From NCBI RefSeq assembly GCF_001553345.1, contig NZ_KQ960768.1, positions 1-24,766 of the forward strand: 24,766 nt of DNA, given 5' to 3'. A program made the translations under genes and the position numbers. Position 1 is the stretch's first letter. Each line of letters opens with the position of its first letter. The notes below the pieces were generated by a model. It did not search any database, was not told where the DNA came from, and saw only the letters and a program-made list of their open reading frames with translations. Source of the stretch: Veillonella sp. DNF00869. Its GTDB lineage: Bacteria; Bacillota; Negativicutes; Veillonellales; Veillonellaceae. Positions 1 through 8,567 of this stretch are shown piece after piece.

Positions 1-33
1 ATGTTTACTTCTTTCGAAGTAATTACCTTTCAT

Positions 34-49
34 TGTTCAGTTTTCAAAG
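34..49 (-). promoter_or_regulatory. rRNA-operon leader/spacer-like sequence
   Basis: On the minus strand this reads CTTTGAAAACTGAACA, closely resembling the conserved element found in Firmicute rRNA operons in the leader of 16S or the spacer before 23S. It lies downstream of the tRNA-Lys gene in the direction of transcription. I infer that the tRNA cluster continues into an rRNA gene beyond the left window edge. A small hairpin (TACTTC-TTTC-GAAGTA) lies near positions 7-22. No rRNA gene body is visible here. Confidence 0.5.
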
Positions 50-83
50 ATCATCAATATCCTTATACTATATGAATAGTAAA

Positions 84-159
84 TGGTGACCCACCCGCGA
101 CTCGAACGCGGGACACCCTGATTAAAAGTCAGGTGCTCTGCCAACTGAGCTAGTGGGTC
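84..159 (-). tRNA. tRNA-Lys(UUU)
   Basis: Full cloverleaf on the minus strand: acceptor GACCCAC pairs with GTGGGTC, D-stem GCTC/GAGC, anticodon stem CCTGA/TCAGG with loop CTTTTAA (anticodon TTT), T-arm CCGCG-TTCGAGT-CGCGG, discriminator A and an encoded CCA. Last gene of a three-tRNA cluster. Confidence 0.96.
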
Positions 160-165
160 ATAAAA

Positions 166-240
166 TGGCAGGGGTGGATGGGATCGAACCATCGCATGTC
201 GGAGTCAAAGTCCGATGCCTTACCGCTTGGCTACACCCCT
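166..240 (-). tRNA. tRNA-Gln(UUG)
   Basis: Cloverleaf on the minus strand: acceptor AGGGGTG/CACCCCT, anticodon stem TCGGA/TCCGA with loop CTTTGAC (anticodon TTG), T-loop TTCGATC, discriminator G and an encoded CCA. It lies 6 nt from tRNA-Lys and is the middle gene of the cluster. Confidence 0.96.
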
Positions 241-246
241 GTGTTG

Positions 247-323
247 TGGGGTGAGTAATGGGGATCGAACCCATGCATAACGGAGCCACAATCCGCCGTG
301 TTAACCGCTTCACCATACCCACC
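247..323 (-). tRNA. tRNA-His(GUG)
   Basis: Cloverleaf on the minus strand: acceptor GTGGGTA/TACTCAC (one G-U), anticodon stem GCGGA/TCCGT with loop TTGTGGC (anticodon GTG), encoded CCA. The genome encodes a G at position -1 (323) opposite C73, the identity signature of tRNA-His. First gene of the cluster, just downstream of the promoter at 372-400. Confidence 0.96.
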
Positions 324-371
324 ACAGGATATTTATTCTGTTTAGCACTGTCGTGCCTTAGAACGATATTT

Positions 372-400
372 AGTATATCAGTTAATTTTTTTTGTGTCAA
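372..400 (-). promoter_or_regulatory. Promoter of the tRNA cluster
   Basis: On the minus strand TTGACA (395-400), a 17-nt A/T-rich spacer, then TATACT (372-377). This is almost exact sigma-70/sigma-A consensus, as expected for stable-RNA genes. The predicted start is about 40 nt before tRNA-His. Confidence 0.85.
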
Positions 401-552
401 CCACTTTTTAAAAAACTTTTTTAACTGCTATCATATCTCATCTTCGATACAAAGTAATAAAATTATTGCTCTATCGCTGATGTTTTTAAAGTATATCAAA
501 AAACTTTTTACATGTAAACCCCTTTTTTCATTTTTCTTTCATTTTATAACTA

Positions 553-589
553 AATAGAGAAAGTTAAGGGTTTCCTAACTTTCTCTATT
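553..589 (-). terminator. Hairpin terminator after the rclA-like gene
   Basis: A 14-bp perfect stem (553-566 with 576-589) with a 9-nt loop lies about 90 nt past the stop of the minus-strand reductase gene and before the tRNA promoter. The tract after the stem is A/T-rich but lacks a clean T-run on the minus strand, so efficiency is uncertain. The rest of 404-677 shows no gene. Confidence 0.6.
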
Positions 590-677
590 CTCTATATTCT
601 TTTAAGGTATCATTATCTCTGTTAATAGTTTACATCACATATCAGTTGACCTTATTGTGTATATACTATCTGTCTTC

Positions 678-2003
678 TTAAATTAATTTAGCTAAATCAT
701 TTAAGTTTTCAGCCATTGTAGGATGTGTAAAGATTTGGTCACGTAAGTATGTATACTTAATATCGTTGTCCATGGCCATTTTAATAATGTTAATTAACTC
801 TTCAGAGTTTTTACCAAATAAGGTAGCTCCTAGAATTAAACCAGTGTCTTTGTTAACTGTTAATTTAAATACACCGCGTGGATCTTGGTTTACTGCATGA
901 CGCGGCATATTATTTACTGGTAATGCCACTGTCACAGCACTTGGATATTGTGCTTTCGCTTCTTCTTCATGTAAACCTACATGGGATAAAGCAGGTGTAA
1001 TGAAAGTAGAATATGGCACGTGTGCACGATTCCCTAACTTATAACTTTCATCCCCATGTAATACACGATTTACAATACGGAAGTCATCTAAAGATACATA
1101 AGTAAATTGCTGTCCACCGTTTACATCACCTACAGCAAATATCTTTTGAACAGCCGTCATTAATGTATCGTCTGTTACGATGGAGCCATTAGGACGAACT
1201 TGAATATCCGTATTCTCTAAGCCAAGACCTTCTGTATTCGCTTTACGTCCTGTAGCATGTAACAACGCATCGAAAACGAACTCTTCTCCACTCTCAGTCA
1301 CTACTACTACAGTATCACCTACGTTTTTAATTTCTTTGGTGACAGCGTTAAAGTGGAATCGAACGCCATCTTCTTCTAAATATTGTTGCGCCAACGCAGC
1401 TACATCTGCATCTTCACGTTTTAAGATTCTATCGCTACTTTCAAAAGCAGTCACCTCAGCACCTAAACGTGCGTATAAATTAGCGAACTCAATGCCAATG
1501 TTACCGCAACCAATGATACCTAATCGTTTTGGCAATGTAGGCAACGCTTGCAACTCAGTACTGTTATATACAAATTTAGATGTAGATAAACCTGAAATTG
1601 GAAGTACTACATTAGTAGCCCCTGTGTTGATGATGATAATTTCAGCTGTCAATGTTTCCACACCATCTGCTGTTGTTACTTCTACTTCTTTATTGGAAGT
1701 AAATTTACCATGACCAGTATACACTGTTACATTCGGATTGGATGTTAACATGTTTAAGTTCTTTGCATTTAACTTTCCTACTACTGTATCACGAGTTGCC
1801 TTTGCAGCTTCGTAGCTTTTGCCTTTATCCGCACCAACAATCATCGTTTTTGTAGGGATACATCCGATGTTGATACATGTACCACCATACATAGCTGGAT
1901 CTTGTTCAATTAAAGCGACTTGTTTTCCTTCTTTGCCAAATGTGGCAGCTAATGTTTTACCTGCTTTCCCAAAGCCGATAACGAGTAAGTCATATTGTTT
2001 CAT
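678..2003 (-). CDS. rclA: RclA/hypothiocyanite-reductase-type flavin disulfide reductase
   Basis: A 441-residue cytosolic FAD/NAD(P)H oxidoreductase of the class I pyridine nucleotide-disulfide family. The N-terminal FAD motif GFGKAG is at 10-15, the redox pair C43/C48 sits in GGTCINIGC, a second Rossmann motif GCGNIG lies near 165-170, and the C-terminal dimerisation domain ends with a His-Pro pair at 427-428. Length and the whole N-terminus (KYD..VIGFGKAGKTLA, AMYGGTCINIGCIPTKT) closely resemble E. coli RclA as I remember it, the reactive-chlorine resistance reductase; relatives reduce hypothiocyanous acid. The ATG is preceded by GGGGAGA. Single-gene unit with a dyad-rich upstream region. 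An inferred role is oxidant defence in a mucosal or oral setting. A generic dihydrolipoamide dehydrogenase is less likely because no lipoyl-complex genes are adjacent. Confidence 0.85.
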   Translation of the reverse strand: MKQYDLLVIGFGKAGKTLAATFGKEGKQVALIEQDPAMYGGTCINIGCIPTKTMIVGADKGKSYEAAKATRDTVVGKLNAKNLNMLTSNPNVTVYTGHGKFTSNKEVEVTTADGVETLTAEIIIINTGATNVVLPISGLSTSKFVYNSTELQALPTLPKRLGIIGCGNIGIEFANLYARLGAEVTAFESSDRILKREDADVAALAQQYLEEDGVRFHFNAVTKEIKNVGDTVVVVTESGEEFVFDALLHATGRKANTEGLGLENTDIQVRPNGSIVTDDTLMTAVQKIFAVGDVNGGQQFTYVSLDDFRIVNRVLHGDESYKLGNRAHVPYSTFITPALSHVGLHEEEAKAQYPSAVTVALPVNNMPRHAVNQDPRGVFKLTVNKDTGLILGATLFGKNSEELINIIKMAMDNDIKYTYLRDQIFTHPTMAENLNDLAKLI

Positions 2004-2054
2004 TATAGTCTCCCCTTTTGTTAATTCACATGAATAAAATATATTATATGTTTC

Positions 2055-2086
2055 ATTGTAAATACAATATTGTTTTTATTGTATAC
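2055..2086. promoter_or_regulatory. Dyad-rich putative operator upstream of rclA-like gene
   Basis: ATTGTA-AA-TACAAT (2055-2068) is a perfect inverted repeat. It overlaps the palindrome ACAATATTGT (2064-2073), and another ATTGTA follows at 2078. The cluster lies 52-83 nt before the reductase ATG, where a regulator site would be expected. A TATAAT-like hexamer lies nearer the gene, but I could not fix a convincing -35/-10 pair. The cognate regulator is unknown. Confidence 0.4.
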
Positions 2087-2271
2087 CTATTTACTAGGAA
2101 TTTCAATACCATGTATCACAAATATTTTTCTAGCTCCATAGTTTCAACAAGTTTTTTAACTAGCTGCACTTAGATACTGTATTTTGATATATCTACTTAA
2201 TGACAAAATTATCATGCGTTTACCTATTATTTATAAACTTGCCCTATTCGGTTGTATAACTCATACGCAAA

Positions 2272-2300
2272 ACTAGCACTTTCACAAAGAAAGTGCTAGT
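2272..2300 (-). terminator. Hairpin terminator after speE
   Basis: A 12-bp perfect stem (ACTAGCACTTTC, 2272-2283, with 2289-2300) and a 5-nt loop, about 35 nt past the speE stop. The minus-strand tail begins TTTGCGT, a short T-run. Between 2100 and 2271 I see nothing else. Confidence 0.65.
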
Positions 2301-2334
2301 ACGTCACTCACTATAGCACTCCTAGGTAAAGAGT

Positions 2335-3183
2335 TTATTCTGCAATTCGAGCTTGTAAATATTGTTTTACAAATGTTGGCAATACGAATGCAGATTTTTG
2401 GATGCCATAGTTATAGTATTTAGTTGTAAAATCTTGGGCACGATTTGGATCCCATTCTAATGGGTCATGTTTCTTAGATCCCATAGTAAAGCAATGCATA
2501 CCTGTTGGATATAACGGAATGAATGCTGTATATAGGCGAGTCACAGGGAAATGTTTATTTACATAGTAGAATACATCAGATACTAGTTGTTGATGCATTA
2601 CTGGAGATTCTGTTTGTTGTACAAATAAACCATCTTCCTTCAAGGCACGATATGTATTTTTGTAGAATTCTTCTGTAAATAAACCTTCACCAGGTCCGAT
2701 TGGGTCAGAGCAGTCTACGATAATCACATCATAGAAATTTTCTTTTCCCGCTACATGACCAATACCGTCACCAATGGTTACCGTCAATTTTGGATCTTGG
2801 CGAATCATAGCGTCAGCAATAGATGGCAAATATTGTTTTGCCAATTCCACTACTTTACCATCAATTTCTACCATTGTCAATGTTTCTACACAGCTATGGC
2901 GTACACATTCTCTAGCCACGCCACCATCACCGCCACCAATGATCAATACATGCTTAGGGTTTGGGTGCAAGAATAACGGAATGTGGCTCATCATTTCATG
3001 ATACACAAATTCTTCTCGTTCTGACGTTTGAAACACACCATCCAACACAAGCATATTACCATATTCTAAACTATGAGCGACTTCTATGGTTTGAAAGTCG
3101 GATTTTCCAGAATATAAAATTTCATCCACTTCTGCGCATAATGCAAGATGAGGGGACTGTAATTCTTTAATCCATTGTGTCAT
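2335..3183 (-). CDS. speE: Spermidine/polyamine synthase SpeE
   Basis: A 282-residue aminopropyltransferase, the usual SpeE length. It transfers the aminopropyl group of decarboxylated S-adenosylmethionine to putrescine (or another diamine) in the cytosol. The SAM-binding motif GGGDGG is at 83-88. An acidic residue (E107 in VEID) binds the nucleoside ribose in this family, and the catalytic segment VDCSDPIGP contains D157 and D160. The C-terminal YPTGMHCFTMGSK segment is also typical. A GAGGAG site inside the end of the upstream gene drives it, with a 3-nt gap. It is the last gene of the block. Veillonella attaches diamines such as cadaverine and putrescine to peptidoglycan, so the true amine acceptor could differ from E. 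coli; that is inference. Confidence 0.92.
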   Translation of the reverse strand: MTQWIKELQSPHLALCAEVDEILYSGKSDFQTIEVAHSLEYGNMLVLDGVFQTSEREEFVYHEMMSHIPLFLHPNPKHVLIIGGGDGGVARECVRHSCVETLTMVEIDGKVVELAKQYLPSIADAMIRQDPKLTVTIGDGIGHVAGKENFYDVIIVDCSDPIGPGEGLFTEEFYKNTYRALKEDGLFVQQTESPVMHQQLVSDVFYYVNKHFPVTRLYTAFIPLYPTGMHCFTMGSKKHDPLEWDPNRAQDFTTKYYNYGIQKSAFVLPTFVKQYLQARIAE

Positions 3184-3186
3184 TTC

Positions 3187-3831
3187 TTACTCCTCACATT
3201 GTGACTGGATGTATAAAAAAGCTCCACCCAGTAAATTATCTCGTAACCAACGGCGTAGTGAAAAAGTTCGTTCCATACCTTCATCATAGACAACACATCG
3301 TGTGTCATCATGATTAACTTGCATAGATACGATAGGAACCCAATGCCATGTAGATAGGCCTTCTTCCTGTCCACGATGACGATTTAAAAAAGCAACAGGA
3401 CAATTTTGTTCCAGTCCACGTTGTATGAAAGCCGTTACTTCTTCCACCGTATAAACGCTTCCTTTCAGAGGGAAAATCGGCAATCGTTTCACATTATAAG
3501 ACAAGTTGTTATCTGCCATATATTGGTTGACACCTTGTTCCCACCAAGTACTTTTATAGAGCCCCCCACCATAGCGAGGGCGCACGTATTCCCACACTTG
3601 ATTCATGCGTACCAAAGCTTGGTCTCCGTCTGCTACAGTTTCTAGTGATAAATGACCATCGCGAAAGAGGACATAGGAAATCACTTGTGTCGCCGTTGTA
3701 GGGCCACAACCTGCTAACCGTTTCCAAGCATCTTCGTACCATTCTTGGTCATACCCATAGGAAAAGTTCCCATCCTTTTTCACTTGTAACCATTCAGGAT
3801 GTTCAATACGATAGCGTTTGATTCCTGCCAT
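3187..3831 (-). CDS. C39-like (papain-fold) cysteine peptidase, function unknown
   Basis: A 214-residue protein with no signal peptide or membrane segment. GCGPTTAT places a candidate nucleophile at C42, as in the Peptidase_C39-like family. H163 in STWHWVPIVSM and D183 in CVVYDEG complete a plausible Cys-His-Asp triad, and a glycine-rich GGGLYKSTWW segment (88-97) lies between them. Bacteriocin-processing C39 domains are fused to ABC transporters and lead with a different context, so this is a stand-alone intracellular member of unknown substrate. Its ATG overlaps the stop of the cyclophilin gene (TAATG), and speE follows after 3 nt, so all three should be co-translated. The family is fairly clear from the triad; the role is not. 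Confidence 0.6.
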   Translation of the reverse strand: MAGIKRYRIEHPEWLQVKKDGNFSYGYDQEWYEDAWKRLAGCGPTTATQVISYVLFRDGHLSLETVADGDQALVRMNQVWEYVRPRYGGGLYKSTWWEQGVNQYMADNNLSYNVKRLPIFPLKGSVYTVEEVTAFIQRGLEQNCPVAFLNRHRGQEEGLSTWHWVPIVSMQVNHDDTRCVVYDEGMERTFSLRRWLRDNLLGGAFLYIQSQCEE

Positions 3832-4262
3832 TAGTCTTCTACTACCTCAACAGTTTGCATGCGGTCACCTTGTTGAATTTTATCTACTACATCCATGCCT
3901 TCGATGACTTGACCGAATACAGTATGAACGCCATCTAAATGAGGTTGTGGTTCATACACGATAAAGAATTGGCTACCCCCTGTGTTAGGTCCACGATGTG
4001 CCATGGATAAAGCACCACGAACATGTTTATGTGGGTTATCTTTAGTTTCGCATGGAATTGTGTAACCAGGGCCACCTACGCCAGTACCCATTGGGCAACC
4101 ACCTTGAGCCACAAAACCAGGGATAACACGATGGAATTTCAAAGTATCATAAAAACCTTCTTTGATTAATTTTTCAAAGTTAGCTACTGTACCAGGAGCT
4201 TCATTTTCAAATAATTCGATAACAATGTCACCGTATTCCATATGAATAATTGCTTTTTTCAT
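3831..4262 (-). CDS. Cyclophilin-type peptidyl-prolyl cis-trans isomerase
   Basis: A 143-residue single-domain cyclophilin, slightly shorter than E. coli PpiB. It catalyses proline isomerisation during protein folding. Diagnostic motifs are [13 protein letters not shown] (catalytic R45 and Q53) and GSQFFI, followed by [11 protein letters not shown]. There is no signal peptide, so it is cytosolic. Start and stop both overlap neighbours by one base in TAATG arrangements, with tcdA upstream and the cysteine peptidase downstream, giving strong translational coupling. Confidence 0.92.
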   Translation of the reverse strand: MKKAIIHMEYGDIVIELFENEAPGTVANFEKLIKEGFYDTLKFHRVIPGFVAQGGCPMGTGVGGPGYTIPCETKDNPHKHVRGALSMAHRGPNTGGSQFFIVYEPQPHLDGVHTVFGQVIEGMDVVDKIQQGDRMQTVEVVED

Positions 4263-4963
4263 TACTGTACCTCCAAAAAAGTTCTAATTACATGACCCGC
4301 TAAATGCAATCCTGCTACAGAAGGAACAAATCCACAGGAACCTGGACTTCTTGAATCGTCATCTCGGTTCGGTGTCATCGGTTGTTCTGTAGAGAATAAT
4401 ACAGTTTGCTTTTTAATGCCACGACGACGCAATTCTTTACGCATAACTTTCGCCAATGGGCATGTATGGGTCTTATTAATATCTGTAATCTTCAATTGAT
4501 CAGGCCACATTTTATTACCTGTTCCCATAGAAGATATACAAGGTATATTTCTATTATAACACGTTTCGATGATAGATAATTTAGCACTTACCATATCAAT
4601 GGCATCAATGACAAAATCCGGATTAATATCGGCAATGAAAGTAGGATGGCTTTCACCGGTATATACCATATCATAAGCCTCAATATGTAGATTAGGATTG
4701 ATTGCTAAGGCTCTCTCTTTTGCGACCTCTACTTTACGTTGACCTACCGTGCTAGGCAAAGCAATAAGCTGACGATTAATATTGCTCACCGTCACTTTGT
4801 CACCATCGACAATAATTATATGCCCTACGCCAGAACGAACCAATGCTTCTAGGGCAAAGGAGCCTACTCCACCGCATCCAAAAAGAAGGACTTTTTTACC
4901 TTGTAGGGTTTTAATTTTTTCTTCTCCTACCAACCATTGTAAGCGCGTTAACATATGTTCCAT
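4262..4963 (-). CDS. tcdA: tRNA threonylcarbamoyladenosine dehydratase TcdA (ThiF/E1-like)
   Basis: A 233-residue protein of the ThiF/E1 adenylating family. TcdA converts t6A37 of tRNA to its cyclic form ct6A using ATP. The nucleotide-binding motif GCGGVGS is at 29-35, D53/D55 follow in IVDGD, and SNINRQ is at 60-65. The C-terminal [15 protein letters not shown] segment matches the TcdA/CsdL branch rather than MoeB or ThiF. I chose the ATG at 4963: it is one base after the stop of the gloA-like gene and has AGGAG about 9 nt upstream. A longer reading frame to 5053 would overlap that gene by 89 nt. It overlaps the cyclophilin start by one base. Confidence 0.85.
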   Translation of the reverse strand: MEHMLTRLQWLVGEEKIKTLQGKKVLLFGCGGVGSFALEALVRSGVGHIIIVDGDKVTVSNINRQLIALPSTVGQRKVEVAKERALAINPNLHIEAYDMVYTGESHPTFIADINPDFVIDAIDMVSAKLSIIETCYNRNIPCISSMGTGNKMWPDQLKITDINKTHTCPLAKVMRKELRRRGIKKQTVLFSTEQPMTPNRDDDSRSPGSCGFVPSVAGLHLAGHVIRTFLEVQ

Positions 4964-4964
4964 A

Positions 4965-5339
4965 TTAATAGGCTCCTGCTGGGATAATTTCAGTCCAATA
5001 TCCATCTGGATCAGCAATAAAATAAATGCCCATCGCTTCATTCTCATAGACAACGCAGTTCATAGCCTTATGTTTTGCTAACGCTCCTGCATAATCATCT
5101 ACATAAAATGCCACATGGAATTCATTATCCCCTAAATTATAAGGACGATCCCAATCACGTAGCCATGTCAATTCTAATCGATGCGGATTGATACCATCCC
5201 CTAAATAGACGATTTTAAAAGATCCATCTTCTCCATCGATATGACCGACTTCTTCTAACCCTAATGCGTCTTTATAAAAGGATAAACTTGTATCCAAATC
5301 TTTCACGTTAATATTATTATGAGCAAAGCTAAATTTCAT
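4965..5339 (-). CDS. gloA: Glyoxalase I-like metalloenzyme (lactoylglutathione lyase family)
   Basis: A 124-residue vicinal-oxygen-chelate protein with the beta-alpha-beta-beta-beta repeat pattern. Candidate metal ligands are H7, E56 (HRLELTW), H75 (EFHVAF) and E117 (WTEIIP), the complete His-Glu-His-Glu set of glyoxalase I. The likely reaction is detoxification of methylglyoxal as a thiol adduct, although the thiol used by this organism cannot be read from sequence. AGGAGG precedes the ATG. First gene of the downstream block, with its own promoter overlapping the end of sbcC. The family is secure; exact substrate less so. Confidence 0.8.
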   Translation of the reverse strand: MKFSFAHNNINVKDLDTSLSFYKDALGLEEVGHIDGEDGSFKIVYLGDGINPHRLELTWLRDWDRPYNLGDNEFHVAFYVDDYAGALAKHKAMNCVVYENEAMGIYFIADPDGYWTEIIPAGAY

Positions 5340-5373
5340 ACTTCCTCCTTAATTCCTAGTAAATAACAGTATT

Positions 5374-5402
5374 ATTCTAACATAGGTACTACGGGAATAC
5401 AA
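5374..5402 (-). promoter_or_regulatory. Internal promoter for gloA-tcdA-ppi-C39-speE
   Basis: On the minus strand TTGTAT (5397-5402), a 17-nt spacer, then TAGAAT (5374-5379), immediately after the sbcC stop. No terminator is seen between sbcC and gloA, so the downstream block could be transcribed from here and also by read-through. Confidence 0.55.
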
Positions 5403-8400
5403 TCACTGCACTTGAAAGTAGGCCCTGCTTCCCTCATCCGTTTTTATCACCACCAAGTGTGCACCAATTTGTTGTTGTAATTCTGGCACATGAGATATGA
5501 TGCCTACCAATCGTCCTTGGGATTGCAATGCTACTAGTGTTTCCATTGCCACATCTAAGGTATCTGGATCCAAAGTTCCAAACCCTTCATCAATAAACAT
5601 GGTATCCAAATGAATACCTCCCGCATAAGATTGAATGACATCCGCCAATCCCATAGCTAAACCTAAGGACGCTAAAAAGGTTTCTCCTCCAGACAACGTA
5701 TTGGCAGGGCGGCTTGCCCCTGTATAGGCATCAAAGACAGCAATATCCAACCCCCGTGCGCCACGACCTCCTTCTTCTACCGATCGTTCCAATCGATAGC
5801 GACCACGACTCATATCATGAAGTCGTAAGTTCGCCGCACACAACACTTCTTCCAGGATAGCACCTAGTACATAGCGTTCAAAGCTGACCCCTTTCATACC
5901 TGAATCACCGCCATTGGCTAAATCGGCTAAGCCGAAGATAAATGCCCGACGGTCCGACAATACTTTAGTGGACTCTTCCAACCCAGTAATTTCTTGTATT
6001 GTCTTTTCTTTAGCTAGAACTTGAGATTTCAGGGTACCAATAGTTTCCCCCAATTCTTTTAATTCCTGTTCTATTGTTTCCACAGCACCCTTGGCTATTT
6101 CCTCTGGCACTGTAGTATAGTTGGCTAAATCACTTCGCACTTCTTCTAACAGAGAGCTTAGTCGCAATGTTTCGTTGTTATAGACACTAAAGGTTTCTTT
6201 CCATGCTGGCAATTTATCAAATGCATGAGATTCCTGTTTAAATGCATCAATGGTAAGAGATTCCGCTGCTAACACTTGCTCGATTTCCTTGTCCAAGAAT
6301 TCTATATCCTGCGCCATGCGATCCTGTTGTTCTTTAATAGTCCCTATTTCTGTGATGAGCGCCACCTTTTGTTCTTGGCTAGCTTGACGCACGGCTTCTA
6401 CCTCTTTACGGTCCGCTTCATACCGTTTCAGAGAATCTGCGAGATCTTTCACCTCAGCCGTATACGTTTCCACCGTAAAAGGAGCTATACTCTTTTCAAT
6501 ACGATGCATTTCTGTTGTCATGTGGTGAACATCTTGTTTAATCGTCTCTATCTGACCAGCTAAAGTAGTCAGTTCCAGTTGTTTTGTATGAAAGTTAGCT
6601 TCTTCTACTTGTATTGCCTTATGTAATGTTTCTAATCTTTCTTCCAATTCTACTTTAGTGGTTTCAGCAACAACTAACTCATTTTGTATCGTTTTAAACG
6701 CTTGGTCTATAGTTTCTATATCTGCAGATACCTTCCACCATTGGAGGCGTTCAGCTACCCTATCTATGTCCTTGACCTGTATAGCCGATTCCAACATATT
6801 CCCCAAGTGAATAATAGCTTTTCTTTGCACACCTTCTGTTACATTTGGATAGCTTTCACATAAACGATTCCATTCTTTACTATATCGTTCTACTTCTTCT
6901 TCACTGTGGCTTAGCTTGGTTTCTATCGTTGCCACCTGTGTTTGACTAGCTTGGAACTCTCTGCGGAATCTATCTACCGTTTCTCTAACAATGTCTTCCG
7001 ACGGGGCTTGTGCTAGTTGTGGATGTTCTAAGGAACCACAAACAGGACACGGCGAATCATCTTCCACTTGCAAACTCACTTCATAGGCTTGGTGTTGTCG
7101 TAATAATTGCTCATTATGATGATATAGACCTTCACGCGTCTTGCAGACCTGTCGTTCTTCCTCCAACTGTTGACTATGAAGGTTTCTAGTATCCCAAGCA
7201 GTTTGGAGTTTGTTAACAACCCCCTTTAAAGAATCCCACCAACTCCGCAGTTCACTGGTACATAATTTTTCCTCACCTAAGGAAGCATAATTTTGTAACT
7301 TTGTCTTTATACCTTCTAATGTTTTACGATGCAACTCCAGCTCTGCCTGACTTGTAGTTACCTCCTGTTGTAGAGCCTGTTGTTGCTCCACTTGCTGTGC
7401 TTTCGAAGCCTCTATATCATTCCTTTTTGTCACAAGTTCGCCATACCACTCCACCTCTTGTTGCAAGGCCTGTAATTGGTGGTATTGCTCTTGTTGCTTT
7501 GCATACGTTTCCTCTTGAGCTATTAGCTGTTTCCACTTAGACTCTAAGGTTTGTAAACTTCCTTCCACGGACTGCAACGATGTTTTCAAGGCTTCTAATT
7601 TTTCATTGTCCGTTCTGAAAATATCTTGCAATTTCTCATAGTCTTTCATAGACCTCCGAACTTCTTGCAACCGTTCCCAACGGCTAATAGCCTCCCCTAA
7701 TGCAAGATGCGCCGACTCTCCTTCTTGATGAGTAGACAAGGCTTGACTGTATTGATCTTTGCGCGATACTAGGTTGGCATAGGTTTCGTACTTAGCATAG
7801 GCTGTTTGCAAAACATCGCACTGCTCCTGTTTCTCCTTACGTTCTTTTTCACGAATCCCTAATACAGCACGTTCTTCTTCCGTCAATGCCACTAAGTCCT
7901 GTAACGTATCTACTGTGTAGGTACTCAATAAAAACTCAACCTTTTGCAATGTATCTTGAATCCCTACGGTAGATTTAGTCAATTCTTCCTTCAATACATC
8001 TTGCATGCGTTTATACACAGAGGTTTTAAAAATCGTATGTAGCAATACTTCCCGTTCTGATGTGGGGGCTACTAACAATTTTCTAAAATCACCTTGCGGT
8101 AATAGGACAACTTGCAAAAATTGATCTACACGAAATCCAATGATCTGTTGTACATAGTCACGAATTTCTTGGGCTTTTGTAGCGAGTAATTTCCATTCTT
8201 CATCAATCCATTCACTGATAGAAGCAGTTGCTAATACCGTTCTTGTACCAGTGCCTCGTTTTTTCTGTAATTCTTGTTTTGGAGTTCGCTCCATCCTATA
8301 TCGATGATCACCTACTTGAAACTCAAACACCACTGATGTAGGTGTAGTAGCATCTGCATAATCGCTACGCATATCAGATCCATCACGAAGGCCACCACTG

Positions 8401-8567
8401 GTTTGACCATATAGGGCATATACAATGGCATCTAATATACTTGTTTTTCCTGCCCCTGTAGGACCCGTAATTAAAAACATGGATTGATTTGCCAATACGG
8501 CAAAATCAAGGATTACTTTCTTAGGATACGGGCCAAAGGCAGTCATTTCTAATCGTAAGGGTCTCAT
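5403..8567 (-). CDS. sbcC: Exonuclease subunit SbcC (Rad50-like ATPase)
   Basis: A 1054-residue SMC-like ATPase that forms the SbcCD nuclease, which opens hairpins and trims protein-blocked DNA ends. The N-terminal Walker A GPTGAGKTS is at 35-43. Long coiled-coil arms rich in Q, E and K flank a zinc hook C507-P-V-C510. The ABC signature LSGGE is at 958-962, Walker B FIDEGFG has D993/E994, and the H-loop histidine is H1026. I use the ATG at 8567: it overlaps the sbcD stop as ATGA and has GGGAGGAAG upstream. A ten-residue longer frame lacks such a site. All ATPase motifs are intact. Confidence 0.95.
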   Translation of the reverse strand: MRPLRLEMTAFGPYPKKVILDFAVLANQSMFLITGPTGAGKTSILDAIVYALYGQTSGGLRDGSDMRSDYADATTPTSVVFEFQVGDHRYRMERTPKQELQKKRGTGTRTVLATASISEWIDEEWKLLATKAQEIRDYVQQIIGFRVDQFLQVVLLPQGDFRKLLVAPTSEREVLLHTIFKTSVYKRMQDVLKEELTKSTVGIQDTLQKVEFLLSTYTVDTLQDLVALTEEERAVLGIREKERKEKQEQCDVLQTAYAKYETYANLVSRKDQYSQALSTHQEGESAHLALGEAISRWERLQEVRRSMKDYEKLQDIFRTDNEKLEALKTSLQSVEGSLQTLESKWKQLIAQEETYAKQQEQYHQLQALQQEVEWYGELVTKRNDIEASKAQQVEQQQALQQEVTTSQAELELHRKTLEGIKTKLQNYASLGEEKLCTSELRSWWDSLKGVVNKLQTAWDTRNLHSQQLEEERQVCKTREGLYHHNEQLLRQHQAYEVSLQVEDDSPCPVCGSLEHPQLAQAPSEDIVRETVDRFRREFQASQTQVATIETKLSHSEEEVERYSKEWNRLCESYPNVTEGVQRKAIIHLGNMLESAIQVKDIDRVAERLQWWKVSADIETIDQAFKTIQNELVVAETTKVELEERLETLHKAIQVEEANFHTKQLELTTLAGQIETIKQDVHHMTTEMHRIEKSIAPFTVETYTAEVKDLADSLKRYEADRKEVEAVRQASQEQKVALITEIGTIKEQQDRMAQDIEFLDKEIEQVLAAESLTIDAFKQESHAFDKLPAWKETFSVYNNETLRLSSLLEEVRSDLANYTTVPEEIAKGAVETIEQELKELGETIGTLKSQVLAKEKTIQEITGLEESTKVLSDRRAFIFGLADLANGGDSGMKGVSFERYVLGAILEEVLCAANLRLHDMSRGRYRLERSVEEGGRGARGLDIAVFDAYTGASRPANTLSGGETFLASLGLAMGLADVIQSYAGGIHLDTMFIDEGFGTLDPDTLDVAMETLVALQSQGRLVGIISHVPELQQQIGAHLVVIKTDEGSRAYFQVQ

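Noticed and set aside
158..557. Open frames on both strands across and beside the tRNA genes
   Set aside because: They run through three certain tRNA genes or the tRNA promoter, have no ribosome site and no recognisable protein features.
4964..5053. Longer TcdA start
   Set aside because: It would overlap most of the 3' third of the gloA-like gene; the start at 4963 has AGGAG at good distance.
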